Shown here piece after piece: positions 1 through 8,848 of a DNA stretch of 48,409 nucleotides. Each line of letters starts with the position of its first letter. Within the stretch, counting starts at the first letter, position 1. The translations under genes were made by a program, and so were the position numbers. Location of the stretch: assembly GCA_040905475.1 (NCBI GenBank), contig JBBDRM010000035.1, forward strand, positions 1-48,409, in the 5' to 3' direction. A model generated the notes under the pieces. That model was given only the letters and a program-made list of their open reading frames with translations, searched no databases and had not been told where the DNA came from. This DNA is from Actinomycetota bacterium. GTDB lineage: Bacteria > Actinomycetota > AC-67.

Positions 1-112
1 GGTGGTGAGGTATGGGGGGCTGGGGGCGCTGCTCCTCCAGGTGTGCCGCCGACGTCACCAAGCGCGGCCGTTGTGCGATGGGCTCGAGCAGCCGCTGGAA
101 CGTTCCGGCGTC
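1..112 (-). pseudogene. Fragment of a CNB-domain gene (paralogue of the M50-CNB protein)
   Basis: The minus-strand reading from 112 downward gives DAGTFQRLLEPIAQRPRLVT and then SAAHLEEQRP. This matches the junction between the two CNB domains of the protein at 5752-7920 (around residues 571-600). Over about 82 bp, aligned with 6131-6212, I count about five mismatches, so the two are close paralogues. The match stops abruptly at 112, where no start codon or first CNB domain remains, and an in-frame stop lies just upstream. It begins 26 bp past the stop of the LVIVD gene and continues off the left edge. It is either a 5'-truncated duplicate or the scar of a recombination. Confidence 0.7.
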
Positions 113-138
113 GACCGCAATACCGGCTCACTGAGAAG

Positions 139-1566
139 TCACGCGCACGCTGGATTCGACGTTTCCCGGACAATGTACAGGCCAAAGTTCATGTCGCTCA
201 GGAAGACACAGCCGCGGTCATCAACGACGACGCCCCAGATCTCGGTCACGTACCCCACCACGTGGTGAGGGTCTTTTGCCGGCGGCGGTACGAGGTGAGC
301 GATCTCCAACGGCCGCGTCGGATCGCTGATGTCAAGCACGCGGACGCCATCTGAGTACCACGACACGTACGCCTTGTTGCCGACGACGACGGGATTGTGC
401 GCCGTATAGTCGCCCGACCGGAAGTTGGATGGGCTCTGGGAGTTCGGCGTCTTGTACTGCCCTACCTGGATGGGCCGAGCGGGGTCGGAAACGTCGAAGA
501 CGCGAACGTATCCCCAACCTTTTTCGAGTTGGAGATTCGCACCGGGACATGCGCCGGTAGGCGGAAGGACCTCATCGGTATGCAGGAGGTAGCGCTCGTC
601 GCCCGTCAGATCGCCGGAATGGCCATCACCCTCCGCATTCGCGGGATAGGGAGTCTTGCCCAGATATCTGGGAGCCGCGGGGTCGGTGATATCGAGGATC
701 ACCGTTCCGAGGTCCCAGTGCGCCACGTAGGCGATCGTCCCCGCGGCGTTCGTGGTGGCGGCGTGCCCATAGGTGAGCACGGTGCAGCCCATCCCCTCGA
801 ACGGTGCATTCGACGTCAGCCCTTCGCGGTTCGAACTCCAATCACTCAGCTCTACCGGATACGCAGGATCCGACAGGTCGACGATCCGCACATCACCACG
901 CTTTGGATTCTGATCGTCCCGGAGCATCGAGAACGGGACAGCGAGGATGCCTATGACGCGACCGTCGCTCCGCGGAGTTACCCAGAACTCGTGCACTCCG
1001 AAGACTGCCGGCGTTGACAAGAATCCGATCTCGCTCGGGTGAGCGGGGTCGGTCACGTCAAAGATCTGCAATCCGCGCGGGGCATCGCTGACGCGTTCAC
1101 ACGCCTGGATGCCAACGAAGGCGATATCCCGTCCCGCAGCCGGACCACCGGTATAGGTGATGACTTGCATGTCTTCAGCCGATGTCCCTGCCGGGTTCTG
1201 CAACGTTGCGATGACCCGCGGGTCGGCGGGATCGGACACGTCCACCACCCGCACGCCGGTTGCCGATCCCGATGGACAGTGACGCGGCCCATCCGTTCGA
1301 CCGAACCCCCATTGGCCGACGTACGCGGCCCGCTTGTGAACCCAGACATCGCCATTGAACCCGCGGCCGCCAAGATCGTTGCTTCCGACGATCTCCATCC
1401 CCAGCGCGGAGGCGCCGGGCACGGCGGCAGTGGCCGATGGTGGAGCAGCGGCGATCAGGAGAAGTGAACTGATGATCCCCCAGATCGCCATCCGCCGATG
1501 AAGCTGAGGAGACAGCGCCCGGAGGACGACCGAAGAGGAGAACAAGGAACCCACTTCCCGACGCAT
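139..1566 (-). CDS. Secreted LVIVD-repeat beta-propeller protein
   Basis: 475 residues. The ATG at 1566 follows GGGGTGGGAG; the open frame reaches further upstream but only inside the neighbouring cyclase gene. The N-terminus is long and basic with a hydrophobic stretch ending near SATA (about residues 26-47), so the protein is probably exported. Six repeats of the LVIVD type follow (VVDVSDPADPRVIATL, FDVTDPAHPSEIGFL, VDLSDPAYPVEL, LDITDPAAPRYLG, FDVSDPARPIQVG, LDISDPTRPLEIA), which in this family build a propeller. No catalytic motif is seen. The likely role is an extracellular binding or scaffold protein. It follows the cyclase gene on the same strand after 187 bp that contain a palindrome. 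Confidence 0.85.
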   Translation of the reverse strand: MRREVGSLFSSSVVLRALSPQLHRRMAIWGIISSLLLIAAAPPSATAAVPGASALGMEIVGSNDLGGRGFNGDVWVHKRAAYVGQWGFGRTDGPRHCPSGSATGVRVVDVSDPADPRVIATLQNPAGTSAEDMQVITYTGGPAAGRDIAFVGIQACERVSDAPRGLQIFDVTDPAHPSEIGFLSTPAVFGVHEFWVTPRSDGRVIGILAVPFSMLRDDQNPKRGDVRIVDLSDPAYPVELSDWSSNREGLTSNAPFEGMGCTVLTYGHAATTNAAGTIAYVAHWDLGTVILDITDPAAPRYLGKTPYPANAEGDGHSGDLTGDERYLLHTDEVLPPTGACPGANLQLEKGWGYVRVFDVSDPARPIQVGQYKTPNSQSPSNFRSGDYTAHNPVVVGNKAYVSWYSDGVRVLDISDPTRPLEIAHLVPPPAKDPHHVVGYVTEIWGVVVDDRGCVFLSDMNFGLYIVRETSNPACA

Positions 1567-1697
1567 CTCCCACCCCTCGTCTCTCTGCGACGGCTGTACA
1601 CCGTCGTCGACCCCACGTGCACCCTCTATTACGGGTGCCGAGCGGACATCTTGCGGGGCCGCCCTTTTCGTCATATCAGAAGATCGATGCCAGAACC

Positions 1698-1711
1698 GTC
1701 GGCTTGCCGAC
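1698..1711. promoter_or_regulatory. Palindrome GTCGGC-TT-GCCGAC upstream of the LVIVD gene
   Basis: Perfect inverted repeat with 6-bp arms and a 2-bp spacer, 132 bp upstream of the LVIVD start and past the end of the cyclase gene. A related element (GTCGGC-TC-TCTGAC with the same AACC flank) lies at 5732-5745, about 100 bp upstream of the basic-peptide genes. That position suggests a shared operator, but no cognate regulator can be assigned. Confidence 0.35.
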
Positions 1712-1753
1712 ACTTTGCCTCGGTGGTCGCTCTCATGCGCCCCGCCGCCGCTC

Positions 1754-4700
1754 CTAACGGGCACGTTCGAGCCACGCTTCCGCCTCAGCGATGCGAGGTT
1801 TCGCCTCGAGTCGACCGAAGATGTCCAGCGACCGTTGGAGCCATATGCGGGCGTCGGGTTTCCCGAGCTGAGCCAGGCACCGTCCGGCGCCGAGGGCGCA
1901 CGTCGCGTCTTCGACGACGTGCCCGTACTGGTTCCATCCCTCGGCGGCATCGACGTACGACCGAGCGGCATATTCTAGTTGCTGGCGGGCCTCGGCGATG
2001 GCCGCCCTGGACGTGAGAACCGCGTGTTCGAATCGCGGGAACGGCGGAAGATCGAGGTTCGTGAGGAGCTCCTCCGCCCGCCGAATATCGTTCGCCGCGA
2101 CGTAGGAGCGGATGACGTCCGGGAGCTGAATCCCTACGTATTGGCTCATGCCAGAGAGTTCCCGCGCCAATCGATCGAGTTCTGCCAGGGGTGCCGCGAC
2201 GTCGTCGATGCGCTGTTCGGACACGGCGGTCATCGCGGCGAGACTAAAGACCTGGGCCAGGACCGTCGTAAACGCAATCTCCCGAACTTCGTCTAGGTAT
2301 TCACCCAAGAGCGCTGAGGCGTCACGCGCAAGGCCGCGCATCAGCCGGACCCGGGTCGCGAGGACTCCGGCGAGGAGCCTCGCCCACGCTGCGCCGGTCT
2401 TTCGATGATGTCGTTCCAGGACTGCGGCTTGTTCAAGGAGTGCGTCCCAATGGCCGATCTCAAACATCTGCTCGAGGGCGAGCGTGTTGCCCACCATCTC
2501 CATGTTCGTTAGACCACGTCGGGCGGCGAAATCCACCTCTTCGCGGGCCCAATCCAGTGCCTGCCGCGGCCCTTCCGAGAACCAGATTGATTCTCCCAGG
2601 TTTCCCTGGATGCGAACGGCATGGGCTGCGGTTCCATGGTCGAGGGCGAGTGAAAGCGCTTCCTTCGCGTCCTCGATACCGCCGACGTCACCAAGATCCC
2701 ATCGAGCGAAGCCTTTCGCCTCGAGGCCTAGATATAGAGGCGCGCCGGGAGGCATGTCCCGGGCCGCCGTTAAGGCCCTTTCCGCGAATTCGATGGCTTC
2801 TCTCGATCGACCGCCGAGCATCAGCGCGTAGGCGGCATCTGCATACGCAGCCGCAAGGCGCTCTGGGTCGTTCCCTTCTTCCTCGAAGATCTTGATCGCT
2901 CTCTCGAGCGTTTCGAACGCAGGCGCTGGTCCCTTCGTCTGTCGGAGCGGGTACGACAGCGCGGCCCAGGCATCCGCTGCACCTACGCGATCGCCGATCC
3001 GGTCGCATTCCTCGATCGCCATACGAAGGTCGCGTTCCGACTCGCCGAGGCGGCCAGCGTGGTAGGCGGCCTTCCCGGCGGAGACCAGCACTCGGGTCCG
3101 GCCGAGGTCGTCGGGCGAGAACAACTCCAGCGCCCTGCGGTAGTACTGTTCCGCCCTGCCTGCGTCGAGGTTCAGCGCTCGGTCGCCGGCGAGTGTGAGG
3201 AACTGGCGGGCCCGTTGCTTGAGGTCGACCGCGTCGTCGGTGCCGCCGACGGTTTCCGCGATCCTCAAGGCCTCCAGGTAATGGTGAGCGAGCAGCTCGG
3301 CGTGGTCCTGGATGCGTTCTCCCGCTATCCCTTCGATCCACGCCGCGGCGGCGCGGTGCTTCTGGATGCGCCCTGCTCTCGGGATCTGTGCGTAGGCCAC
3401 GTCGCGCACGAGCGCGTGCCAGAAGGTGTACTCACGCTGATCCTTCACCGACGAGTTGCGGGCCGGTTTGACGAGCTCCTTGGCCGACAGCGCGTGAAGG
3501 CTTTCATGCACGTCACGCCCGGGGCGGTTGCCGATCGTGGCCACCGCCCCGTCCCAGAAGACCCTGCCCATCACCGAGGCGTCCTGAAGCAACGACTTCT
3601 TGTCCGCGGCGAGGGTGTCGAGGCGCGCGGCGATGAGCGCCTGCACGGAATCGGGGACGGGGATCTCGTCTTCGGATCCGGCGAGGTCCATGCCGTCGCC
3701 GACGACGCCGCGATCCTTCACCATCCGCACGAACTCGGCTGCGTACAGCGGGTTCCCCCCCGCGCGCTCGAGCACGAGCGCTTGCGTCTTCGGCGGAAGC
3801 ACCGAACGCTCCAACAGATCCGAGACCAACCGTGCGGTCTCTTCCTCCGTCAGCGGCCCGAGCGCGATCGTGTTGGAGTTGCGCTTCCCCCCGCCCCACC
3901 CGGCGGCTTGCTCGAAGAGCTCCGGACGCGCCGTGCAGAGGACGAACAGCGGCACGCCGGAGGACCAGTCGACGAGGTGCTCCAGAAACGCCCGCAAGGC
4001 CTCGTCCGCCCAATGCAGGTCCTCGAACACCAACACCATGGGTCCCCGGGTCGCGATGGCTTCGAACAATCGCCGCCACGCAGTGAACGACTCCGATCGG
4101 TCAGCAGCGTCCTTGGGTTGCGATGTGGCGATCCCGACGAGCGGCGCGGTCTGCGAGAGGATCCACTCCCGGTCGGACTCGTCTTCGACGGCCTCCTCGA
4201 TCGCGATGCCGAGTTTCTGTCGCGCCTCGTCTGTGCCGTCCGATTCGAGGATCCCGGCCTGAGCTTTGACGATCTCTCCGAGCGCCCAGAACGTGATGCC
4301 GTCGCCGTACGGCAGACAGCGGCCTTGCCGCCAGGAAACGAGATCCGGGAGCCCCTCGATGAAGTTGGAGAACTCCTCGACGAGGCGAGTCTTGCCCACG
4401 CCCGGTTCACCGGTGATCGTGACGAGCTGGACCGACGACTCGCGGACGCAGCGACCGTACGTGCGTTTCAACACCTCGACCTCGTCGTCCCGGCCGACGA
4501 AGGGCGAGAACGCGCCGCGCTCGACGTCGATCCCGAAGCGAGCGCGCGGCGCGACGGCCCGCCAGACGAGCAGCGCCTCGGACTTCCCTTTGACCTCGAC
4601 CGGCGGCAGCGCCTCGTAGTCGAAGACGCGAGCCGTCGTGCGGTACGTCTGCTCGCCGACCACGACCTTTCCCACCGGCGCGACCGCCTGGAGCCGACTG

Positions 4701-5197
4701 GCGCTGTTGACGACATCACCGGTGACGATGCCTTCTCCGAGCTCGGGCCGAGCAGAGAGCGTGACGAGCGCCTCGCCGGTGTTGATACCGACGCGGACGG
4801 CGATGCCCAGGCTGGGTTCGGAGCGGTTCAGCTCATCGATCGCATCGAGGATGTCGAGCCCGGCGCGAACCGCGCGTTCGGCGTCGTCCTCGTGCGCAAC
4901 CGGCGCACCGAACACGGCCATGACGGCGTCGCCGATGAACTTCTCGACGGTGCCGCCGAAGCTCGCGATCTCGCTGCGCAGGAGCGCGTGATAGGGGCGG
5001 AGAGCGGCGCGCACGTCCTCGGGATCGGCGCGGTCGGAGCGCGCGGTGAAGCCGACGAGGTCGCAGAACAGGACCGTGACGATCTTGCGTTCCTCGCTGG
5101 CGGCCGGCGGCACCGGCGCGGCAAGCGGCTGCCCGCAGTCGAGACAGAACCGCGCGCGCTTGGGATTCTCTGCGGAACACCTCGGGCACGCCGGCAT
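1754..5197 (-). CDS. Zinc-ribbon class III cyclase / STAND ATPase / TPR signalling protein
   Basis: 1147 residues. A zinc ribbon (CPRC...CLDC, residues 4-21) precedes a class III nucleotide cyclase domain (about 38-220) with metal aspartates D46 (LFCDLVGF) and D90 (FIGDAVMAVFG) and the transition-state pair N164/R168 (VNSASR). An AAA/STAND ATPase follows, with Walker A GEPGVGKT at 263-270 and a Walker B VLVFEDLHWAD. The C-terminal half is a helical TPR array. All cyclase catalytic residues are present, so it should make cAMP from ATP under control of the ATPase/TPR sensor; the ligand is unknown. A strong hairpin upstream (5246-5271) suggests its own transcription unit. A close architectural relative lies at 11663-14827. 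Confidence 0.9.
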   Translation of the reverse strand: MPACPRCSAENPKRARFCLDCGQPLAAPVPPAASEERKIVTVLFCDLVGFTARSDRADPEDVRAALRPYHALLRSEIASFGGTVEKFIGDAVMAVFGAPVAHEDDAERAVRAGLDILDAIDELNRSEPSLGIAVRVGINTGEALVTLSARPELGEGIVTGDVVNSASRLQAVAPVGKVVVGEQTYRTTARVFDYEALPPVEVKGKSEALLVWRAVAPRARFGIDVERGAFSPFVGRDDEVEVLKRTYGRCVRESSVQLVTITGEPGVGKTRLVEEFSNFIEGLPDLVSWRQGRCLPYGDGITFWALGEIVKAQAGILESDGTDEARQKLGIAIEEAVEDESDREWILSQTAPLVGIATSQPKDAADRSESFTAWRRLFEAIATRGPMVLVFEDLHWADEALRAFLEHLVDWSSGVPLFVLCTARPELFEQAAGWGGGKRNSNTIALGPLTEEETARLVSDLLERSVLPPKTQALVLERAGGNPLYAAEFVRMVKDRGVVGDGMDLAGSEDEIPVPDSVQALIAARLDTLAADKKSLLQDASVMGRVFWDGAVATIGNRPGRDVHESLHALSAKELVKPARNSSVKDQREYTFWHALVRDVAYAQIPRAGRIQKHRAAAAWIEGIAGERIQDHAELLAHHYLEALRIAETVGGTDDAVDLKQRARQFLTLAGDRALNLDAGRAEQYYRRALELFSPDDLGRTRVLVSAGKAAYHAGRLGESERDLRMAIEECDRIGDRVGAADAWAALSYPLRQTKGPAPAFETLERAIKIFEEEGNDPERLAAAYADAAYALMLGGRSREAIEFAERALTAARDMPPGAPLYLGLEAKGFARWDLGDVGGIEDAKEALSLALDHGTAAHAVRIQGNLGESIWFSEGPRQALDWAREEVDFAARRGLTNMEMVGNTLALEQMFEIGHWDALLEQAAVLERHHRKTGAAWARLLAGVLATRVRLMRGLARDASALLGEYLDEVREIAFTTVLAQVFSLAAMTAVSEQRIDDVAAPLAELDRLARELSGMSQYVGIQLPDVIRSYVAANDIRRAEELLTNLDLPPFPRFEHAVLTSRAAIAEARQQLEYAARSYVDAAEGWNQYGHVVEDATCALGAGRCLAQLGKPDARIWLQRSLDIFGRLEAKPRIAEAEAWLERAR

Positions 5198-5245
5198 GGA
5201 TCGAGTTTAGGGCCGGAGGATCGTAAGGCGGTAAGACGGCCGGAC

Positions 5246-5271
5246 GAGGCCCGGCCGTGGGGCCGGGCCTC
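5246..5271 (-). terminator. Strong hairpin between basic-peptide and cyclase genes
   Basis: GAGGCCCGGCC - GTGG - GGCCGGGCCTC: perfect 11-bp stem with a 4-nt loop, 14 bp after the stop of the basic-peptide gene. No U-run follows on the minus strand, so it may be a GC-type terminator or an mRNA-stabilising structure. Confidence 0.5.
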
Positions 5272-5285
5272 CCCGTGGATGTGGA

Positions 5286-5444
5286 TCAGCCGCCCCGCTT
5301 GAGAGCGGCCGTCTTGCGGGCGCTCTTGCGGCCACGCTTGAGGGCCGCGGTCTTGCGACCCGCCACCTTCGACTGCGCCTTGGACCCGGTCTTGCTAGCC
5401 AAGCGCGCCGCCGGTCGCTTCGGCTGGATCTTCTTCGCTGTCAT
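5286..5444 (-). CDS. Small lysine/arginine-rich histone-H1-like protein (copy 2)
   Basis: 52 residues with 11 Lys, 7 Arg and no acidic residue. It opens with MTAKKIQPKRPAAR and ends in two repeats of (K)TAALKRG. The start is set by a strong GGAGGAGGAGG just before the ATG. Composition and low-complexity K/A/S/T pattern resemble bacterial H1-like (Hc1-type) tails and the basic tails of actinobacterial HU, so nucleoid or RNA binding is the first guess. It is a tandem paralogue of the gene 24 bp upstream (28 of the first 33 residues identical). Conservation of the N-terminus and two good ribosome sites argue for a real gene. Location beside a PqqD-type protease also allows a peptide-substrate role, which is speculation. 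Confidence 0.75.
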   Translation of the reverse strand: MTAKKIQPKRPAARLASKTGSKAQSKVAGRKTAALKRGRKSARKTAALKRGG

Positions 5445-5468
5445 GACCTCCTCCTCCGGTGTTGTTGA

Positions 5469-5630
5469 TTAGCCGCCATACCTACTACCGGCCGTCTTGC
5501 GGGCGCTCTTGCGACCACGCTTCAACGGTCTGGCGGTCTTGCGGCTGGCCACCTTCGACTGCGCCTTCGAATCGGTCTTGCTCGCGGCGCGAGCCGCTGG
5601 CCGCTTCGGCTGGATCTTCTTGCCTGCCAT
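5469..5630 (-). CDS. Small lysine/arginine-rich histone-H1-like protein (copy 1)
   Basis: 53 residues: 10 Lys, 8 Arg, one Asp. It begins MAGKKIQPKRPAAR and contains LKRGRKSARKTAG near the end. An earlier in-frame ATG (5636) exists, but GGGAGG lies 8 nt before the ATG at 5630, which I prefer. It is the first of two tandem paralogues; the C-terminal tails differ (GSRYGG here, ALKRGG in the copy downstream). It follows the M50-CNB gene on the same strand after 121 bp that include the element at 5732-5745, so the pair may have its own promoter. Probable role: DNA- or RNA-binding basic protein; function untested. Confidence 0.75.
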   Translation of the reverse strand: MAGKKIQPKRPAARAASKTDSKAQSKVASRKTARPLKRGRKSARKTAGSRYGG

Positions 5631-5731
5631 CCCCATCGCCTCCCCTTCCTCGCCCGAGCCCTCTGCCCGGACACAGTCGAACCCTACGACCCGGGCACGT
5701 TTCCCTATATCTCAAAGGCGACACAAAAACC

Positions 5732-5745
5732 GTCGGCTCTCTGAC
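5732..5745. promoter_or_regulatory. Imperfect palindrome upstream of basic-peptide genes
   Basis: GTCGGC-TC-TCTGAC, with the left arm and the AACC flank identical to the perfect palindrome at 1698-1711. It overlies the last codons' side of the M50 gene and sits about 100 bp before the first basic-peptide start. Candidate operator only. Confidence 0.3.
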
Positions 5746-5751
5746 AGATGC

Positions 5752-7920
5752 TCAATGCTCCTGCTCCCAACCCACCGCGGCATGCGGACTGACCAACCCT
5801 CGCCGGAAAGCTCCCCGGACCAGCCGGTCAAAGCCTGCACGGCTCAAGCGGAACGCGCGGACCGGCGTCAACGTCCGAACCGATGCGGTGCGTGGCGAGT
5901 CGCGCAGGAGCGCAACCTCTCCCACGTGCGACCCCGGACCCAGTTCACGCACGCGTCTCCCGTCCTCCAACACCTCGACCCGGCCCGATCCGATCGCGTA
6001 GAACTCCGCCGCCTCGGCCCCTTGCTCGATGAGCGTGGACCCCGGCGCAACGTTCACCCACTCGCCCAGATACAGCACACGCGCCAGCTCGTCGGTCTCG
6101 AGATGGCGGAACGGTGGCAGGCGGCGCAGTTCCTCCAGCTGAGCCGCCGACGTCACCAAGCGCGGCCGTTGGGCGATGGGTTCGAGCAGCCGCTGGAACG
6201 TTCCGGCGTCAAGCTCAAAGACCTCGGACGGGACTGTGGCGCGGACGGTCGCGGTCCGCGTCGCGCGTTCGACGAGCCCGAGCTCCCCGAACGCTTCCCC
6301 ACGCCCGAGCGTGCGGATAACGCGCTCCCGCCCATCGTTTCCCTCCTCGACCACGTCGAGCGACCCCCGACGTACCACGTAATAAGCGCGGGCCGGCTCA
6401 CCCTGCCGGACTACGGGCTGGCCGCTCGCGATGCGCTGCAGACGCACGCGGCCGGCGATCTCGTTGAGCGTCTCGACCGGTAGCTCTTCGAACACCGCAA
6501 GTCGATCGAGAAGCCCAGCAGCTTCGACCCGCCAGCGTTTCTGTGCCCGGAACGCGACGGCACGCCAGAGATCACGGACGCGAAGGGCAAGCGATCGCAG
6601 AAGCTTCACGATCCCGCGAACGATCGGTCCCCCGATGAATACACCGAGCGCGACGAGCATGATCTTGCCGCCGAGCCCGCTTTCCCACATGCTTTCGATC
6701 ACGCTGAAGAACAGGCGCTTCCAGAAGAAGTAGCTCAGCCAGAACGAGAAGATCGTGAACGCGATCCCCACGACGCCGTAGACGAGGAGCCCCACCTCCA
6801 CCCGGTTGATCCGCACGCGCGTGCGCAGCTTGTGCCACAAGTCGTACCGCAGGAACGCGAGGGATCGCGGCCGCAGGTCGGGCACCTGGATCGCATCGGA
6901 GAGGATCCAGTAGCCGTCGAGCTCCAACAACGGCACCAGGTTCATCCACAGGATGAAGTAGTTGAGGACCGCCCATTTGTAGAGCGTCGGCGCGCCCCAG
7001 CCGTCGGGGTTGAGCCACACGTACAAGGCCGCAGGCGCCGCGAGGATCATCTCGGCGTACGGCCCGGCCCACGCCTGCCCGATGCGCGTGCGGCGGTCGA
7101 GCATCATCGCGTCCGACGAATCGACGAAGAACGCCGGCGCGCCGTAGTAGATCCGGAACCCGGCACTCTTCACACGCCGGCCGTGCCGGATGACGACCAG
7201 CGCATGGCCGAGCTCGTGCGCGAAGATGATGAACAGGTTGAGGATCCAGATGATCACGAACTCGACGCCGGCGCTCGTCGGCTCGAGATGGTACGCGCCG
7301 GGCTGTATCAGTCCGCCGAACGCGACTAGGCCCGCGACGGCGATCAGACCGCACACGATCTTCGCAGGGCGGGTGAACAGATACTTCAGCCCATTCCGAT
7401 AGAGCCACCGCACCAGCCGGTCGGCGTCGGACCACTCGATCGACAACGTCCGGAAGAATTCTTTGGCCCTCGCACGCCGGCGGGACACCGGCTTCAACCC
7501 GCGCCGGACCGCGGCATCGACGTCTTCGAACGGGGGCTCCAGGAAGCCGCCGATGCGGAGTTGGGTGATGAGGTCGGCGACGGCGTCAGGGTCGAGCCCC
7601 TCTTCCGCTCCAAGACGCTCGGCAACGAGCTCGTTGACGGTCCGCGTCCCATCCATGCGCCGCATGAGTTCCGCCTCCCAAGGCAGCAGCCGATAGAAGA
7701 CGAGGTCCCGCGGGTTCGCGGCCATCGCGTAGTCGTTGCCCCAGCGAAGCGTGAAGTCTTTGATCTCGATGTCCGGCGCGAGTAGAGGCTTGTAGAGCGT
7801 AGGGTCGAGCCGCTCTCGAACTTGCCTCCAAGCGCCCCGATCGAACACCTCTCCGTCTCGTGATGAGGACGCCACGGCACGGCCGAGCTCCAGCCATACA
7901 TCAGAAGGAGGCGCAGTCAC
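5752..7920 (-). CDS. PqqD-like / M50 intramembrane metalloprotease with two cyclic-nucleotide-binding domains
   Basis: 722 residues, GTG start. Residues about 50-130 look like a PqqD-type peptide-recognition winged helix. Membrane segments surround the M50 zinc site: H235-E-L-G-H239 in a hydrophobic helix, and MNLVPLLELDG at 326-336, which supplies the third ligand D335 as in site-2 proteases. More membrane helices follow (about 372-400 and 417-440). The cytosolic C-terminus carries two CNB domains with phosphate-binding cassettes FGELGLVERATRTATV (544-559) and VGEVALLRDSPRTASV (666-681); the second is canonical. The architecture predicts a cAMP- or cGMP-controlled intramembrane peptidase. 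It lies 52 bp after the secreted serine protease gene and upstream of the basic-peptide genes. The substrate is unknown. Confidence 0.88.
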   Translation of the reverse strand: MTAPPSDVWLELGRAVASSSRDGEVFDRGAWRQVRERLDPTLYKPLLAPDIEIKDFTLRWGNDYAMAANPRDLVFYRLLPWEAELMRRMDGTRTVNELVAERLGAEEGLDPDAVADLITQLRIGGFLEPPFEDVDAAVRRGLKPVSRRRARAKEFFRTLSIEWSDADRLVRWLYRNGLKYLFTRPAKIVCGLIAVAGLVAFGGLIQPGAYHLEPTSAGVEFVIIWILNLFIIFAHELGHALVVIRHGRRVKSAGFRIYYGAPAFFVDSSDAMMLDRRTRIGQAWAGPYAEMILAAPAALYVWLNPDGWGAPTLYKWAVLNYFILWMNLVPLLELDGYWILSDAIQVPDLRPRSLAFLRYDLWHKLRTRVRINRVEVGLLVYGVVGIAFTIFSFWLSYFFWKRLFFSVIESMWESGLGGKIMLVALGVFIGGPIVRGIVKLLRSLALRVRDLWRAVAFRAQKRWRVEAAGLLDRLAVFEELPVETLNEIAGRVRLQRIASGQPVVRQGEPARAYYVVRRGSLDVVEEGNDGRERVIRTLGRGEAFGELGLVERATRTATVRATVPSEVFELDAGTFQRLLEPIAQRPRLVTSAAQLEELRRLPPFRHLETDELARVLYLGEWVNVAPGSTLIEQGAEAAEFYAIGSGRVEVLEDGRRVRELGPGSHVGEVALLRDSPRTASVRTLTPVRAFRLSRAGFDRLVRGAFRRGLVSPHAAVGWEQEH

Positions 7921-7972
7921 GACGGCTCTAGCCGCTCATCGGAAACCGAACTGGCGGTTCCGAAGGAGCCTC

Positions 7973-8848
7973 CTAGGCGGCCGATGAAGCGATGAAATCG
8001 CTGAACGGCGCAACCTCGGCGTACACACCGGGTTTGCCGGGCCTGGCACACCCGTCGCCGAACCAGGTCACGCCAATCAGGATCCACTCGCCTTCAGACG
8101 ACTTCGCGAGCAACGGGCCTCCCGAGTCCCCTTGGCAGGTGTCGACGCCGCCTTCGTCGTACCCTGCGCAGACCATCGTCTCGGCAACGAAGTCCTCCGG
8201 ATATGCGGCCGCGCATGCAGCGTCGGCAACGATCGGGACCTCTGCCTCCTGGAGCTGATACGTGGGATCGAGCATCGCCTGCATGATCGCGCCTGCCGGG
8301 CCGAGAGGGGCCTCCTCACGCAGGCCCCAGCCGATGATCGTCGACAGGGTCCCCGCTGGGTACAGGGATTCGTCGCTCGGCGCGGCCCAGCGGAGGACAG
8401 GCTGTGTGGAATCTTCGTAAAGTTCGATCACCAGGAGGTCACTGTTCGGATCCGAGACGCGATGGAAGGCTTTGATGCGGATCCGCTCGCCGCCTTCCTG
8501 GAGGTCCGTCGTTCCGAGCAGCACGCTCAAGCCGAGCCCGGCGGGATCCGCCGGAAGGGCGGCTAAGGTTGGATCGATGAACGGTGAAAGGGTCGGGTCG
8601 ACAAACGGCGCCATGCAATGACCGGCTGATATGACGAAACGCGGTGCGACGAGAGCGCCTCCGCAGTTGGGTCCTCGGACCAGGGGGACCGGGCCGGCCG
8701 GGTCGTCACCGCGATACATCGCAGCGGCCCAGGGATACTCACCCGGGTCGGCCGGCTGCCCCCCGACGACGGCGCTCGACGTCCCGCCGATCGAGAGGAC
8801 GAGCGCGATCGGCAATACGAACCGAGAAACTTGGCGCAAGCCTTTCAT
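7973..8848 (-). CDS. Secreted trypsin-like serine protease (S1A)
   Basis: 291 residues with a signal peptide (about 1-26). The mature chain would start VVGG at 27, the position of the trypsin activation site. The catalytic triad is visible: H77 (SAGHC), D137 (NSDLLVIEL), S242 (GDSGGPL). D236, six residues before the serine, predicts cleavage after Arg/Lys. Cysteines occur at the usual places (C62/C78, C227/C238 region). The start follows GGGGGTGAGAG. It sits between crp and the M50-CNB gene on the same strand, so the three may be co-regulated. Chymotrypsin-fold proteases with a full trypsin signature are scattered in actinobacteria. Confidence 0.93.
   Translation of the reverse strand: MKGLRQVSRFVLPIALVLSIGGTSSAVVGGQPADPGEYPWAAAMYRGDDPAGPVPLVRGPNCGGALVAPRFVISAGHCMAPFVDPTLSPFIDPTLAALPADPAGLGLSVLLGTTDLQEGGERIRIKAFHRVSDPNSDLLVIELYEDSTQPVLRWAAPSDESLYPAGTLSTIIGWGLREEAPLGPAGAIMQAMLDPTYQLQEAEVPIVADAACAAAYPEDFVAETMVCAGYDEGGVDTCQGDSGGPLLAKSSEGEWILIGVTWFGDGCARPGKPGVYAEVAPFSDFIASSAA

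Noticed and set aside
1567-1971. N-terminal extension of the LVIVD frame
   Set aside because: It runs into the cyclase gene, has no family similarity and the ATG at 1566 has a proper ribosome site before a signal peptide.
3059-5302. Long plus-strand open frame (747 codons) opposite the first cyclase gene
   Set aside because: Reads as Arg/Asp/Val-rich text without any motif, and lies exactly antisense to a gene with intact zinc ribbon, cyclase and Walker motifs.
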